From Candidatus Thorarchaeota archaeon (GTDB lineage: Archaea > Asgardarchaeota > Thorarchaeia > Thorarchaeales > Thorarchaeaceae), in NCBI GenBank assembly GCA_018238205.1, contig JABCTV010000014.1, positions 1 through 35,866 of the forward strand: DNA of 35,866 bases, in the 5' to 3' direction. Positions 27,512 to 35,266 of the stretch are shown here, piece after piece (position 1 is the stretch's first letter; each line of letters starts with the position of its first letter). Made by a program: the position numbers and the translations under genes. Under the pieces are notes generated by a model. That model was not told where the DNA came from and searched no databases. It saw only the letters and a list, made by a program, of their open reading frames with translations.

Positions 27512-28216
27512 ATGACCAAACTAGAAGATCTCAAGAAGAACATCATGCAAGATGTGTATGAGAAAAGGATGATTCTTACATCGGTTCGTGATAGACCTGA
27601 GGGTTGGACTCTTCACTCTGGTTTATGGAGTCCGTTCTACATCCAACTCAGAGTTCTAAGTTCATTTCCTGAAACCCTGAAATTGGTAGGGAATGCATTA
27701 TCTATCTTGATTAAAGAAGAAGCACCTTCAGTGAATAGACTAGTTGGCATAGCCTTTGCTGGCATCCCAATTGCTACCGCTGTTTCACTTGAGTCAGGTA
27801 TCCCCGCATGTCACACTCGCAAGATCCTTGGTGTGAGAACCGAGCAAGAACTCTATGACGCCATTGGGAAATATGGTCAACATTCATTGATGGAAGGTGA
27901 GGTGCAAGATGGGGATGTTCTCTGCCTTGTGGATGATCTTGTGACAGGAATGGAGAGCAAATTAGTGGGACGTGCTCAGGTATTGGCGGAGCTCAAAAAA
28001 CGAGAAATCTCTGATGTAACCGTTGATGACATCGCAGTTATTATCGACCGTCAGCAGGGTGCACAAGAACGGGCAAAAGACTTGAACATCCGATTACACT
28101 CATTGATTGACTTAGTGAATGAAGGACTGCCTTTGATTCAGGACTCGATGTCTGAAGAAGAATACCAAATCGTATCAAACTATCTTCAAGACCCCCTCAG
28201 CATCAAAAAACCATAG
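27512..28216 (+). CDS. pyrE: Orotate phosphoribosyltransferase-like protein
   Basis: The enzyme joins orotate and PRPP to orotidine 5'-phosphate in pyrimidine synthesis. The 234 residues include HSGLWSPFYIQLRVLSS (the substrate-loop strand, as in KLSSG-type OPRTs), IAFAGIPIATAVS, and a flexible-loop remnant IGKYGQHSLMEG. The PRPP-binding motif is VLCLVDDLVTGMESK (about 144-158; usual form VxxxDDVxTxGxS). The Gly after Thr is kept and the later helix fits the family. The loop Lys residues typical of bacterial OPRT are only partly recognisable, so another type I phosphoribosyltransferase, or a regulatory relative such as PyrE-like proteins, remains possible. Single gene with its own promoter. 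The bases after it contain a weak GGTTA/TAACC hairpin. Confidence 0.8.
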   Translation: MTKLEDLKKNIMQDVYEKRMILTSVRDRPEGWTLHSGLWSPFYIQLRVLSSFPETLKLVGNALSILIKEEAPSVNRLVGIAFAGIPIATAVSLESGIPACHTRKILGVRTEQELYDAIGKYGQHSLMEGEVQDGDVLCLVDDLVTGMESKLVGRAQVLAELKKREISDVTVDDIAVIIDRQQGAQERAKDLNIRLHSLIDLVNEGLPLIQDSMSEEEYQIVSNYLQDPLSIKKP

Positions 28217-28278
28217 GTTAGCAAAATTAACCACCATAGAAACTAATTTCTTTACTAATCTCATATTCATAGACTCCC

Positions 28279-28731
28279 ATGAGCCCAAAAAATCCCCTCG
28301 AAACCCTGCTGAATCTTGCTCTTTCTATGTCTACTCGTCACTATGAATACTATGATGAAACTGCAGGTAGTGTAGAAACACCGCAAGTTAAGGCTCTGCT
28401 TCGTGTACTGGCTGATACCGAACGTGATCTGATAATCGAAATCAGGGATATGATGGCTACCGGAGTTCTCGATGAGATTGAAGAAATGGGCAGAGTAGAA
28501 GTTGGCGATGATCCCCCAGATGACACACCCTTCGCTCCTGACCGAAATGATACCGACCCACGAATTTTTGTTTGTAACAAAGCTCTTGAGCAGGAGGTCA
28601 AGGGATACACTTTCTACCTTTCTATTTCTGCAAGGGCAAAATCTGAGCTTGTGAGTCGTGTCTTCGAGTATCTTGCATTTATCAAATCTGAGCAGATCGA
28701 GAGAATTCGAAAGGTCTGCGAATCGTTCTGA
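28279..28731 (+). CDS. Rubrerythrin/ferritin-fold protein, degenerate metal site (copy 1)
   Basis: This 150-residue, all-helical protein is built of two similar halves. The first is ALSMSTRHYEYYDETAGSV ... ALLRVLADTERDL (about 12-55) and the second ALEQEVKGYTFYLSI ... YLAFIKSEQIERI (about 98-145). The halves follow the helix pairs of rubrerythrin (E-x-x-x-x-x-Y ... L-A-x-x-E-x-x-H), but the His of both ExxH motifs is absent and the first helix lacks the usual Glu. Normal di-iron binding is therefore doubtful. A 25-residue acidic, Pro-containing linker joins the halves. The next gene, 58 bases on, is a paralogue, so this is a tandem duplication. A sensory, structural or protein-binding role is possible; none is shown. 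Confidence 0.7.
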   Translation: MSPKNPLETLLNLALSMSTRHYEYYDETAGSVETPQVKALLRVLADTERDLIIEIRDMMATGVLDEIEEMGRVEVGDDPPDDTPFAPDRNDTDPRIFVCNKALEQEVKGYTFYLSISARAKSELVSRVFEYLAFIKSEQIERIRKVCESF

Positions 28732-28789
28732 ATATCTTTGATTAATGATAGAAAGCTCTTTCTTCAAACAAGTATAGTATTTCAATGCG

Positions 28790-29263
28790 ATGACAGAGAG
28801 GAGTTCAGTACAGAGTATGCTGAAGGTTGCTTTAACCACTTCAGCGAATCACTACGATTTCTATCTGAAGGCAGCTAATGCAGTTGAAACTACTCAAGTG
28901 AAAGCTCTCCTCATGGTTCTTGCTGATACCGAAGGCGAACTCATGGAACGAATCAGGCTCATGATGACCACTGGAATTCTTGATCAGATCGAAGAGGTTG
29001 CTAGTGAGTCCTTTTCAACTGCTGAACCAAACCCAACTCCTTTTGGAATGGATAGAACACCTTTTGCTGTATCAAATCCTGATACTGATCCGAGGCTTTT
29101 TGCGTGCAATCGGGCTCTGGAGATGGAATTCAAAGGATTCAGCTTCTTTAGCTCAATTTCCTCTCGTGCCAAGTCCGAACTGATGAAACGGTTGTACGAA
29201 TATTTTGCCCATATTAAAGCAGAGCAAATTGAGAAGATACGCAAAGTGTGCGAAACCTTCTGA
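28790..29263 (+). CDS. Rubrerythrin/ferritin-fold protein, degenerate metal site (copy 2)
   Basis: The 157-residue protein is clearly homologous to the preceding one over its whole length: VETTQVKALLMVLADTEGEL, a middle linker, then CNRALEMEFKGFSFFSSISSRAKSELMKRLYEYFAHIKAEQIEKIRKVCETF. The linker is longer, with a Pro/Asn-rich insertion (PNPTPFGMDRTPF). As in copy 1 the rubrerythrin ExxH histidines are missing. Both copies keep the phrase (S/D)TDPR(I/L)F(V/A)CN in the loop before the third helix and end RKVCE(S/T)F. That conservation suggests the Cys residues and loop matter more than an iron site. The protein may form a heteromer with copy 1. Confidence 0.7.
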   Translation: MTERSSVQSMLKVALTTSANHYDFYLKAANAVETTQVKALLMVLADTEGELMERIRLMMTTGILDQIEEVASESFSTAEPNPTPFGMDRTPFAVSNPDTDPRLFACNRALEMEFKGFSFFSSISSRAKSELMKRLYEYFAHIKAEQIEKIRKVCETF

Positions 29264-29366
29264 TATTGCATTTTTCTTCAGAATTAGTTCAATCATAGGA
29301 ATTTAGAACACGTGTTCCAATGATTTTAATTAATCAAATAACGAATTAAAAAAATGATTAGAAATG

Positions 29367-29375
29367 TTTATATAC
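29367..29375 (+). promoter_or_regulatory. TATA box upstream of structured leader
   Basis: TTTATATAC with a purine-rich GAAATG before it is a good archaeal BRE/TATA match. Transcription would start about 26 bases downstream, near 29397. This leaves a leader of about 80 bases before ATG 29480, unusual in a region where other genes look leaderless. Confidence 0.6.
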
Positions 29376-29399
29376 ATTTGATGTAATGCATACAGTAGT

Positions 29400-29479
29400 G
29401 GCCCGGGAGGCCGCAAACAGCGGAAACCCCGAAAATCTCCATTGGAAACGAAGGGGGTGGGGGGTTCCGAAGCAGCGAG
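29400..29479 (+). ncRNA. GC-rich structured 5' leader, possible cis-regulatory RNA
   Basis: This 80-base stretch is far richer in G and C than its surroundings. It can fold several ways: GGCC (29400-29403) with GGCC (29409-29412) around CGGGA; CCGC (29411-29414) with GCGG (29420-29423) around AAACA; and a longer stem of CGGAA-CCCC (29421-29430) with GGGG-TTCCG (29461-29469). The first two share bases, and the second and third compete, so alternative states are possible. It does not match any riboswitch consensus I know. The G runs at 29453-29464 could include the ribosome-binding site, which would then be hidden in the stem. It directly precedes the gene at 29480. Confidence 0.5.
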
Positions 29480-29830
29480 ATGAAAATCATGAACAACGAA
29501 CAGAATGCATTTACACCCCCTGTAAAGCTAGATAGCTACTCAGATTTCAAGGGTCTTGCAAACGAGGCTGCAATCGTGGTCTATAGCCCAGAGTACTATC
29601 AGGGCCCCTTTACAGACGAACCTAAGCGGTTACGCAGATTCACTTTGACTGCTGTAGGCGTTAAGAGAAACAATGTAGTATTGACCTTCAAGTATATCCT
29701 TGATGATGTCCGTGATATTGATAGAGTTGCATCTGAGATGATCATGGACCTGGAGGATCAGGGAAATCTAGTCCGTGGCTCCGTTGAAACTTCTCGACCA
29801 ATGGGCGAATTACTTGCTACGTGGCCCTGA
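29480..29830 (+). CDS. Small unknown protein behind structured leader
   Basis: The 116-residue soluble protein starts with a short polar segment. An alpha/beta body follows: AAIVVYSPEYYQGPF, a strand-rich FTLTAVGVKRNNVVLTFKYILDD, then a helix DIDRVASEMIMDLEDQ and a last strand GNLVRGSVETSRP. There is no Cys and no membrane segment. ATG 29480 and an in-frame ATG three codons later (29489) are both possible. No family recognised. The structured leader suggests it is regulated after transcription initiation, perhaps by a ligand or by temperature. Confidence 0.65.
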   Translation: MKIMNNEQNAFTPPVKLDSYSDFKGLANEAAIVVYSPEYYQGPFTDEPKRLRRFTLTAVGVKRNNVVLTFKYILDDVRDIDRVASEMIMDLEDQGNLVRGSVETSRPMGELLATWP

Positions 29831-29901
29831 GCACTTTTCAGAATTCATCCAATTGGCGCTTACTACTCTGAATATTACCATCTCGCATCTACCGATACTT
29901 C

Positions 29902-29912
29902 TTTTTATGTAA
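29902..29912 (+). promoter_or_regulatory. TATA box for the 29937 gene
   Basis: TTTTTATGTAA is centred near 29907; a start 26 bases on would be at about 29933, within a few bases of GTG 29937, consistent with a leaderless transcript. A second A/T-rich stretch, AATTATAACT (29918-29927), is too close to be the TATA box if the GTG is used. Confidence 0.4.
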
Positions 29913-29936
29913 GTGTCAATTATAACTTGAAGAACA

Positions 29937-30461
29937 GTGACCGACCCAGAACCAGCTGAAGAAATAGTACCTCGCATTCTAAAGCAGTACTCAGAACGTC
30001 CTAGAGGATGGCATATTATGAACACTCCAAGAGGAGAGGTTCTTGTCCTCAGTTCTGATTCTGCATTTCAGCTGAAACTGATTCCACTAAATCCCCGAGA
30101 GTTTACTGGGGCTGGTGTTGAACTTCCCGAATCCAATGATATTGTTGATTCTATTAGAACATCTCCAGAGTTTGGCCTTCGTCCTCTAAGTGAGGTTGAT
30201 CTCCAAGGGATTGCCAATTCAATGAGTGGTGGAGATGAGAGTGCCCGACAAGAGGTTGGTGAGATTTTGAGTCGAACACCGCTCTCCCTTGAGGACCTGT
30301 CTACCAATGAGAGTTCTCATATTCTTCGTGGTCCAGTGTTATCCCGACCTGACCTTGGTTCTCTAAGCCCTGAGATTTTGAAGATGCAAATGGCTCTAGA
30401 CCGGAGTGCGAATAAGACATTCAGAAAACGCTATCCAATGCGTGCAGGTATGTATGGCTAG
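29937..30461 (+). CDS. Unknown soluble protein
   Basis: The 174-residue protein starts at GTG 29937. The first 60 residues look like a small alpha/beta domain (RGWHIMNTPRGEVLVLSSDSAFQLKLIPL); the middle is helical and acidic with many Ser, and the C-terminus is basic (NKTFRKRYPMRAGMYG). There is no membrane segment and no Cys. I recognise no family. It precedes the longin-like gene by about 46 bases and follows the gene at 29480 by 106; both gaps contain promoter-like A/T tracts, so it is probably a separate unit. Confidence 0.65.
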   Translation: MTDPEPAEEIVPRILKQYSERPRGWHIMNTPRGEVLVLSSDSAFQLKLIPLNPREFTGAGVELPESNDIVDSIRTSPEFGLRPLSEVDLQGIANSMSGGDESARQEVGEILSRTPLSLEDLSTNESSHILRGPVLSRPDLGSLSPEILKMQMALDRSANKTFRKRYPMRAGMYG

Positions 30462-30507
30462 ACTATAACTTCATTAGTTTCAATTACAGCTCTCTCGATT
30501 GAACCTG

Positions 30508-30999
30508 ATGATACGCAACTTGATTATAATTGACAAGGACGGCCGCGCGCTCTTGAGTGCGAATTTTGGTGAGTGTCATTCAATTGGCAAAGACAATGAT
30601 TTGGTCAGTGGTTTCATCAGCGCAATCTATAGTTTTTCAAAAATGTTCGAAGCTGAATCTGTAGATGAGATTCAGATGGGTAAACTTTCGTTCATTTTAA
30701 TGTCTAAAGGAAACCTAGTATTTGCACTTTCTGCAGATGATGAGGACATAACTCCACACAAAGTGACCCTGGTTTCTATCATCGACCTGTTTGAGGAGCT
30801 CTATGACTATTATTCAATGAGCGTAGAATCTGATATTGATACGACTATATTTCAGGAATTTCCAAAGTTCCTTGTTGATCAAGATATCTTGAAGCCAAAT
30901 TGTGGAAAATATACAGAATGTGAAGGTTGCCCAAATAGTGAGAAGACACTTCCTCTACGGGAATTGACTGAAGGATTTGGGTCCCATCATAAAATCTAA
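30508..30999 (+). CDS. Longin/roadblock-like small protein with Cys tail
   Basis: From ATG 30508 the protein has 163 residues; a TTG at 30499 would add three. Residues about 1-95 follow the longin/roadblock pattern of strands, helix and strands: MIRNLIIIDKDGRALLSANFG, a helix DLVSGFISAIYSFSKMFEA, then MGKLSFILMSKGNLVFALSADDED. Such domains act in small-GTPase regulation and vesicle-like trafficking in eukaryotes and are abundant in Asgard archaea. The C-terminus adds CGKYTECEGCPNSE (C-x5-C-x2-C), which could bind a metal with a fourth ligand from elsewhere. A T-rich run (31013-31018) after the stop fits an archaeal terminator. I see no GTPase gene in the window to pair with it. Confidence 0.7.
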   Translation: MIRNLIIIDKDGRALLSANFGECHSIGKDNDLVSGFISAIYSFSKMFEAESVDEIQMGKLSFILMSKGNLVFALSADDEDITPHKVTLVSIIDLFEELYDYYSMSVESDIDTTIFQEFPKFLVDQDILKPNCGKYTECEGCPNSEKTLPLRELTEGFGSHHKI

Positions 31000-31099
31000 C
31001 CAATTACGCTCCTTTTTTCTCCATAAATCAGAAACTCTGCTTTTCATAGAGTTTATAGAGATTAGATACTAACGATAATACCATAGCGGAGGTAGCTGT

Positions 31100-32590
31100 T
31101 TGAAGAAAAGCGCGACCATAGTTTTAGTTGCATTAATTGCAACAGCGATAATTATACCACAGGCATTGGCTGCAACAAGTCAGGGTTTATTTTACCGAAT
31201 GGAAGATGGTGATCGTTTCTATTTCACATTAGATATGAATGATGAAGGAGATACCTTACCGACAGAAATCATCTATATCGAGATAGAGAATGCCAGTAAA
31301 CCAATACCCGATCCCCTTACACACTTGGGTGACCTCGATTACTTGGATGTAGCTATCAATTTTGAGAACGATTCAAGTCTTGGTTTCTTAGTACTCATAT
31401 TTCTCTTTGTACCACAACTTGAATATCCTGTTGGAAACTGGGCATTAATCGATAGTCTGGCAGTAACCGATCTTGAGGGAATGATGTTTACTGAAGCACG
31501 AAACATTTCGATAACCAATGGTAACGATTACTGGGGTTACTCGTATAAGACCAATAGCTCGAGTGATACTGAAATTACAATTTGGATAGATTACTCAAAG
31601 TTTGATGGAATGTTGTGGAGCTACAATGTTGAATATCTGAATACCACAACCCATGAACTGATTTCGCAGTGGGATATTAGCAGGTTCTCCTATCATAACT
31701 TGAAATGGGGATTCGATGATGGGGATAGATTCGATTTTCATTTAGTCATGACCGGAGATGATTTTGGATTCAGTAACGTGGATGAGGATTTCTACATCGA
31801 AGTTGCTGAGGAAGGTCTATCTATCATTCCATATGCAGTGACCGAATGGGATGACATTCCATTCATTGGTGGTCAACTATACTGGGCAAATGACACTCCG
31901 TCATATGACCCATTTCTCTCACATTCGTGGAGAATCGCGGTGCCTGTTGGAAATTGGTCGCTGCTTGATGATTTCATTGACGACCTGACTTCCGTAGATA
32001 CTGTAACTGTTGATGATGCAGATCCCTGGTTCTGGGGATACTCATGGGAAGACCTAGACGGAGATATTCTTATGGAAATCCACACTGATTATCTCAAAGT
32101 AGATGGATTTTTAGCTCGTCATACAGCCTCATTTACAAATACCACGAGCTCTGAGGTTGTTGGAACCATCTCAGTTGAGCGACTGAATCTTGAACGATAC
32201 ACAGATCGCACAGCACCAACAATTAACCATCCCGATGATTTGGAGTTCGTTGAAGGCACTGAAAATCAGAATATTACTTGGATTCCTACTGATGGCAATC
32301 CAACCACTTACGAGATAACAGTGAATGGTACTGTTGTGGATTCCGGTTCTTGGACTTCTGGTGATGCTATAGTTTTGGATTTGGATGACTTTACAGTTGG
32401 TGAATATAACTGTACTATTACGGTCTATGACATTGCAGACAACTCTGTCATGGATCTAGTTGTGGTTACTGTAACCGCTACAGGTGGAGGAATTCCAGAC
32501 ATAATCATGGATAATCTTCAATACATTGCAATAGGTGTAGGTGCAGTAGTTCTCATCGGAGTAGTCGTATTCATGCGAAGAAGATCATAG
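31100..32590 (+). CDS. Secreted, membrane-anchored surface protein with duplicated domain
   Basis: The TTG start at 31100 is backed by CGGAGG 7-12 bases upstream and by the signal peptide it yields (KKSATIVLVALIATAIIIPQALA, cleavage about 24-25). The 496 residues contain two similar domains (about 28-200 and 205-370). Each opens with DGDRF(Y/D)F and contains PVGNW(A/S)L and WGYS(Y/W). An Ig/fibronectin-like domain (about 375-465) and a C-terminal membrane helix with RRRS (about 472-496) follow. Many NxS/T sites suggest glycosylation. It is probably an extracellular structural or binding protein, of a different family from the giant protein at 16483 but with the same anchoring plan. A hairpin terminator follows. 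Confidence 0.85.
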   Translation: MKKSATIVLVALIATAIIIPQALAATSQGLFYRMEDGDRFYFTLDMNDEGDTLPTEIIYIEIENASKPIPDPLTHLGDLDYLDVAINFENDSSLGFLVLIFLFVPQLEYPVGNWALIDSLAVTDLEGMMFTEARNISITNGNDYWGYSYKTNSSSDTEITIWIDYSKFDGMLWSYNVEYLNTTTHELISQWDISRFSYHNLKWGFDDGDRFDFHLVMTGDDFGFSNVDEDFYIEVAEEGLSIIPYAVTEWDDIPFIGGQLYWANDTPSYDPFLSHSWRIAVPVGNWSLLDDFIDDLTSVDTVTVDDADPWFWGYSWEDLDGDILMEIHTDYLKVDGFLARHTASFTNTTSSEVVGTISVERLNLERYTDRTAPTINHPDDLEFVEGTENQNITWIPTDGNPTTYEITVNGTVVDSGSWTSGDAIVLDLDDFTVGEYNCTITVYDIADNSVMDLVVVTVTATGGGIPDIIMDNLQYIAIGVGAVVLIGVVVFMRRRS

Positions 32591-32595
32591 TCTAA

Positions 32596-32636
32596 GGAAA
32601 ATGGGTGTGAAATCACTCATTTCCTCTTTCTTTTTC
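32596..32636 (+). terminator. Hairpin plus T-rich terminator
   Basis: An inverted repeat, GGAAAATGGGTG and CACTCATTTCC around TGAAAT (32596-32624), pairs over about ten bases with one bulged A and one mismatch. It is followed by CTCTTTCTTTTTC (to 32636). It ends the surface-protein transcript five bases after its stop codon. Confidence 0.6.
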
Positions 32637-32716
32637 TGCAATATAATTCACTTGTAGAATTTGCTAGGAATCCTTTTTCATTAGGCTTAACCTGAATATA
32701 GATAGGAGTCCTGTGA

Positions 32717-33580
32717 ATGAGTACGGATAACCGTAAGTCAATAGTGATACTTGCTCTTTTACCAGTCGTTGGGCTAGTCTTCAGTCTTGTCTATGCATTC
32801 GGGTTTTCTGACTGGGACAATGTTACACCACTATTTGGACTGCCAGCACCCTATAGGTTCTTACTCGTCGCATTTGCAATACCCATGATTGGTAGTATTG
32901 TAACAGCTATTCTAATGCCTAGAATAGTAGCCCCCTTGTTCCTTCGCATGAAGGGTAAATTTATGCCAAAATACAAGAACGCTTACGTGAACATCAAACC
33001 AAATCCCTTTCAATTACGACGATGGTTGAGTCGTGCTTTACTAACAGCCCTTCTCATACTTGGCCTAATTTCTATCTTAGTCAATGTAATTGATCCACAT
33101 ATGTTCATGAATCCTGAACAATATATCATGTTTCAGGAGGAGATTGGCTTTCCCCAGCTTGCTCCTCCAGTTACTATTTCTCTTGCAGGATTCATCGCAC
33201 CATTGGCCTTCGGTCTATGGGCTGTATCATGGGCAATGGAGGATGCTGGACTAATGCATTATAATCTTCCAGAATCCGATGACGAGCGTCTATACGAAAT
33301 CGAACCAGTGTATCGAAGATATAGCAGTTATCTGAAAGGGTATGCGGGACTTGCATCTATAATTTTCATGAGCTGGACATTAAGTTTACTCTGGGTAGCA
33401 AACATGGATTTCGAGGCTGTTATCTTCACGCTTCTAATGCCAGTATTCTCAATTATACAAACAATACCCGGATATTTCGTGTACGCACGATTGCGCACAT
33501 CTTTCCTCACATCAAAACTCTCTGAGATCAATAGAATTTCCAAATCAGACCTGATAAAACCAGGTGAATCAACATCCTAA
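32717..33580 (+). CDS. Multi-TM membrane protein, unknown
   Basis: This 287-residue protein has about six to seven membrane helices: roughly 8-28, 45-75, 105-128, 152-175, 210-230 and 235-258. Between the second and third lies a basic loop (KGKFMPKYKNAYVNIKPNPFQLRR), and the C-terminus is a cytoplasmic Ser/Lys-rich tail. No transporter or enzyme motif is visible to me. ATG 32717 has TAGGAGTCC about 9 bases upstream. It follows the surface protein's terminator, so it is probably transcribed on its own, and it is the last gene before the probable integrated element. Confidence 0.7.
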   Translation: MSTDNRKSIVILALLPVVGLVFSLVYAFGFSDWDNVTPLFGLPAPYRFLLVAFAIPMIGSIVTAILMPRIVAPLFLRMKGKFMPKYKNAYVNIKPNPFQLRRWLSRALLTALLILGLISILVNVIDPHMFMNPEQYIMFQEEIGFPQLAPPVTISLAGFIAPLAFGLWAVSWAMEDAGLMHYNLPESDDERLYEIEPVYRRYSSYLKGYAGLASIIFMSWTLSLLWVANMDFEAVIFTLLMPVFSIIQTIPGYFVYARLRTSFLTSKLSEINRISKSDLIKPGESTS

Positions 33581-33614
33581 GTCACATTATCTGGAATATT
33601 AAAACAGAAATCGA

Positions 33615-33636
33615 TGGTGGGTCGGACGTGATTCGA
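33615..33636 (-). repeat. Displaced tRNA 3'-end copy, probable attachment site
   Basis: On the minus strand these 22 bases read as the 3' end of a tRNA: part of a T-loop (TCGAAT), a T-stem half CACGT, acceptor half CCGACCC, discriminator A and CCA. Beyond it the matching 5' half of the T-stem is absent, so no complete tRNA exists. Bases 33614-33628 match 35850-35864, the end of the tRNA at the window edge, in 14 of 15 positions and the same orientation. A partial 3' tRNA copy at a distance, in the same direction, is the hallmark of site-specific integration into a tRNA gene. Confidence 0.65.
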
Positions 33637-33692
33637 TATTATCCTGTTATCTAACAGAGTTTATTCTTAGGAAAATGGTGCATCATATGATT

Positions 33693-34466
33693 TCACATGT
33701 AGGGTCGATAATCTCGTCGCTTTCCAATCCAGTCACCTATGAACGCTCCGATAACTACAGATGGAATCGTAAGAAGGGGCATTCCTATCCACCAGGGAAT
33801 TGATCGAATGAATGGGGCAAAGAGGAAAACCGAGGGGACTATCAAGCCCCAGAATCCTATACCACAAGCTCCAAGCATAATAAACACTGCTCTCCACATT
33901 TTCTTGGTAGCTACTTTGCGTAAATAGTAACTCATTGCGTACATTGGGATGCCAACTGCTACACCTAGGAAGAGCTGTACGGGTGGCATTATTCCAAGGT
34001 CAATCATTGCGATGTAGATGATAATCATTGTAGCAAAAGAAACGGCTCCCACAGAAAGCCAGAAACTCCTAATGCTTCGTTTCCACCACTGAGGTTTCTG
34101 AGGACCGATTGGCCAAATCTTCTTCAACAAATTGTCAACATTTGATATTCTGCACACTGGATTTGTTTCGACAGAAACCTCTATGATCTTCGCACCACAG
34201 GCGAAGTCATCATTCTGTAACAGTGTTGTCAGATTGGCTACTGCCTGGGCTTTATCGAGTAAACCACCATTTACTCCCTCAACGGAATCGACAACACAAG
34301 ATTCAAGCAACGTCATAGTCATTCCAAATGGTCCTTCAATAAGCCCACAAGCCTCAACGGAATCCCACAGTTGTTCCGCAATGTGACTGTATCGGGTCCC
34401 TTCCCAAGGTTGAGCAGTCCACTTATTGACCATCTCGTACAGGGTCTGCGTAGTTATTCGATCCAT
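33693..34466 (-). CDS. Four-TM protein with helical N-terminal domain (copy 1)
   Basis: The 257-residue protein has an N-terminal helical domain of about 125 residues (TLYEMVNKWTAQPWEGTRYSHIAEQLW ... NPVCRISNVDNLLKK), then four membrane helices (about 133-155, 160-180, 190-215, 222-245), ending IGKRRDYRPYM. It is a full-length paralogue of the next gene upstream in the operon. The pair shares QTLYEMVN, RYSHIAEQLW, GP-G and a terminal GKRR-Y-PYM. I recognise no known family. Its place inside a tRNA-bounded segment suggests an accessory function such as host interaction, superinfection exclusion or toxin-like membrane activity, but nothing in the sequence shows which. Confidence 0.7.
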   Translation of the reverse strand: MDRITTQTLYEMVNKWTAQPWEGTRYSHIAEQLWDSVEACGLIEGPFGMTMTLLESCVVDSVEGVNGGLLDKAQAVANLTTLLQNDDFACGAKIIEVSVETNPVCRISNVDNLLKKIWPIGPQKPQWWKRSIRSFWLSVGAVSFATMIIIYIAMIDLGIMPPVQLFLGVAVGIPMYAMSYYLRKVATKKMWRAVFIMLGACGIGFWGLIVPSVFLFAPFIRSIPWWIGMPLLTIPSVVIGAFIGDWIGKRRDYRPYM

Positions 34467-34480
34467 TTTGCTTCACCGAT

Positions 34481-35266
34481 TTACAACATGTAGGGCATGT
34501 AGTTCCGTCTCTTTCCATGGCGATCACCGAGGATGCCACCTATCACTATACAAGATCCAAGAACAATCCAAGATACGAGTCCGGCGAAAATGCGGTATGA
34601 GATGTCGGGTGAGGGGAGAAAGACAGAGTTAAAAAATGGCACCAAGAAGACTCCATACAGAATAAAACCACCCATTGCAAAGATGCATGCGTGTCCCACG
34701 ATCCAAATTGCTCTCATGAGTCTAGGGGGATTAAACTTGTAGAGGTAGTGTAGCAAGATACCAGACACACTGGTGATGACAAGCCAAGACAGTAGTCGAC
34801 TGGGTTCCCACAATTGCAGACCGATCATCACGATATATAACCCAAGAGCTGTCACAAGGGACACAACCATTGCGATTTTACCGCGACGAGTCCATCTAAG
34901 AGGCTCTCTGGATTGACTCTGCTGTAGCAGACGGTCAATGTTTGGTATTCTGCATACGGGATTTGCTTCGACACAGACCTCTATGACCCTAGCACTAATG
35001 ATAAAGTCGTCATTCTCTAAGAGTTTCTTCAGACCATCTATTGCTTGTATTTCTGTAAATTGACCTGCTTGTAATGCATCGAAGGAGTCAACGATACATG
35101 ACTCAAGCAGTGTTACGGACACGCCATATGGTCCATCCATGAGACCAGAAGCATCAATAGAGTTCCACAATTGCTCCGCAATGTGACTGTATCGGATCCC
35201 ATCCCAAGGTTGAACGGTCCAATCATTGACCATCTCGTACAGGGTTTGTGTATCTATGTGATCCAT
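34481..35266 (-). CDS. Four-TM protein with helical N-terminal domain (copy 2)
   Basis: The 261-residue protein is the tandem paralogue of the 33693 gene. The first 115 residues are very similar at protein and DNA level (start codon through RYSHIAEQLW), whereas the membrane part is more diverged, with four helices and the shared end GDRHGKRRNYMPYML. The ATG lies 13 bases inside the end of the HTH gene, so translation is probably coupled. Conservation concentrated in the soluble N-terminal domain suggests that this part carries the shared interaction and that the membrane part has diversified. Confidence 0.7.
   Translation of the reverse strand: MDHIDTQTLYEMVNDWTVQPWDGIRYSHIAEQLWNSIDASGLMDGPYGVSVTLLESCIVDSFDALQAGQFTEIQAIDGLKKLLENDDFIISARVIEVCVEANPVCRIPNIDRLLQQSQSREPLRWTRRGKIAMVVSLVTALGLYIVMIGLQLWEPSRLLSWLVITSVSGILLHYLYKFNPPRLMRAIWIVGHACIFAMGGFILYGVFLVPFFNSVFLPSPDISYRIFAGLVSWIVLGSCIVIGGILGDRHGKRRNYMPYML

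Noticed and set aside
28217-28278. GGTTA/TAACC hairpin as terminator after pyrE
   Set aside because: Stem of five A/T-rich pairs with no following T run; too weak to call.
28267-28839. Minus-strand ORF of 190 codons
   Set aside because: It is opposite the plus-strand rubrerythrin-fold gene, whose paralogue at 28790 shows that the plus frame is the coding one.
29400-29479. Assignment of the leader to a fluoride, TPP, SAM or preQ1 riboswitch, or to a C/D box RNA
   Set aside because: The conserved cores of those classes, and paired C and D boxes, are not present.
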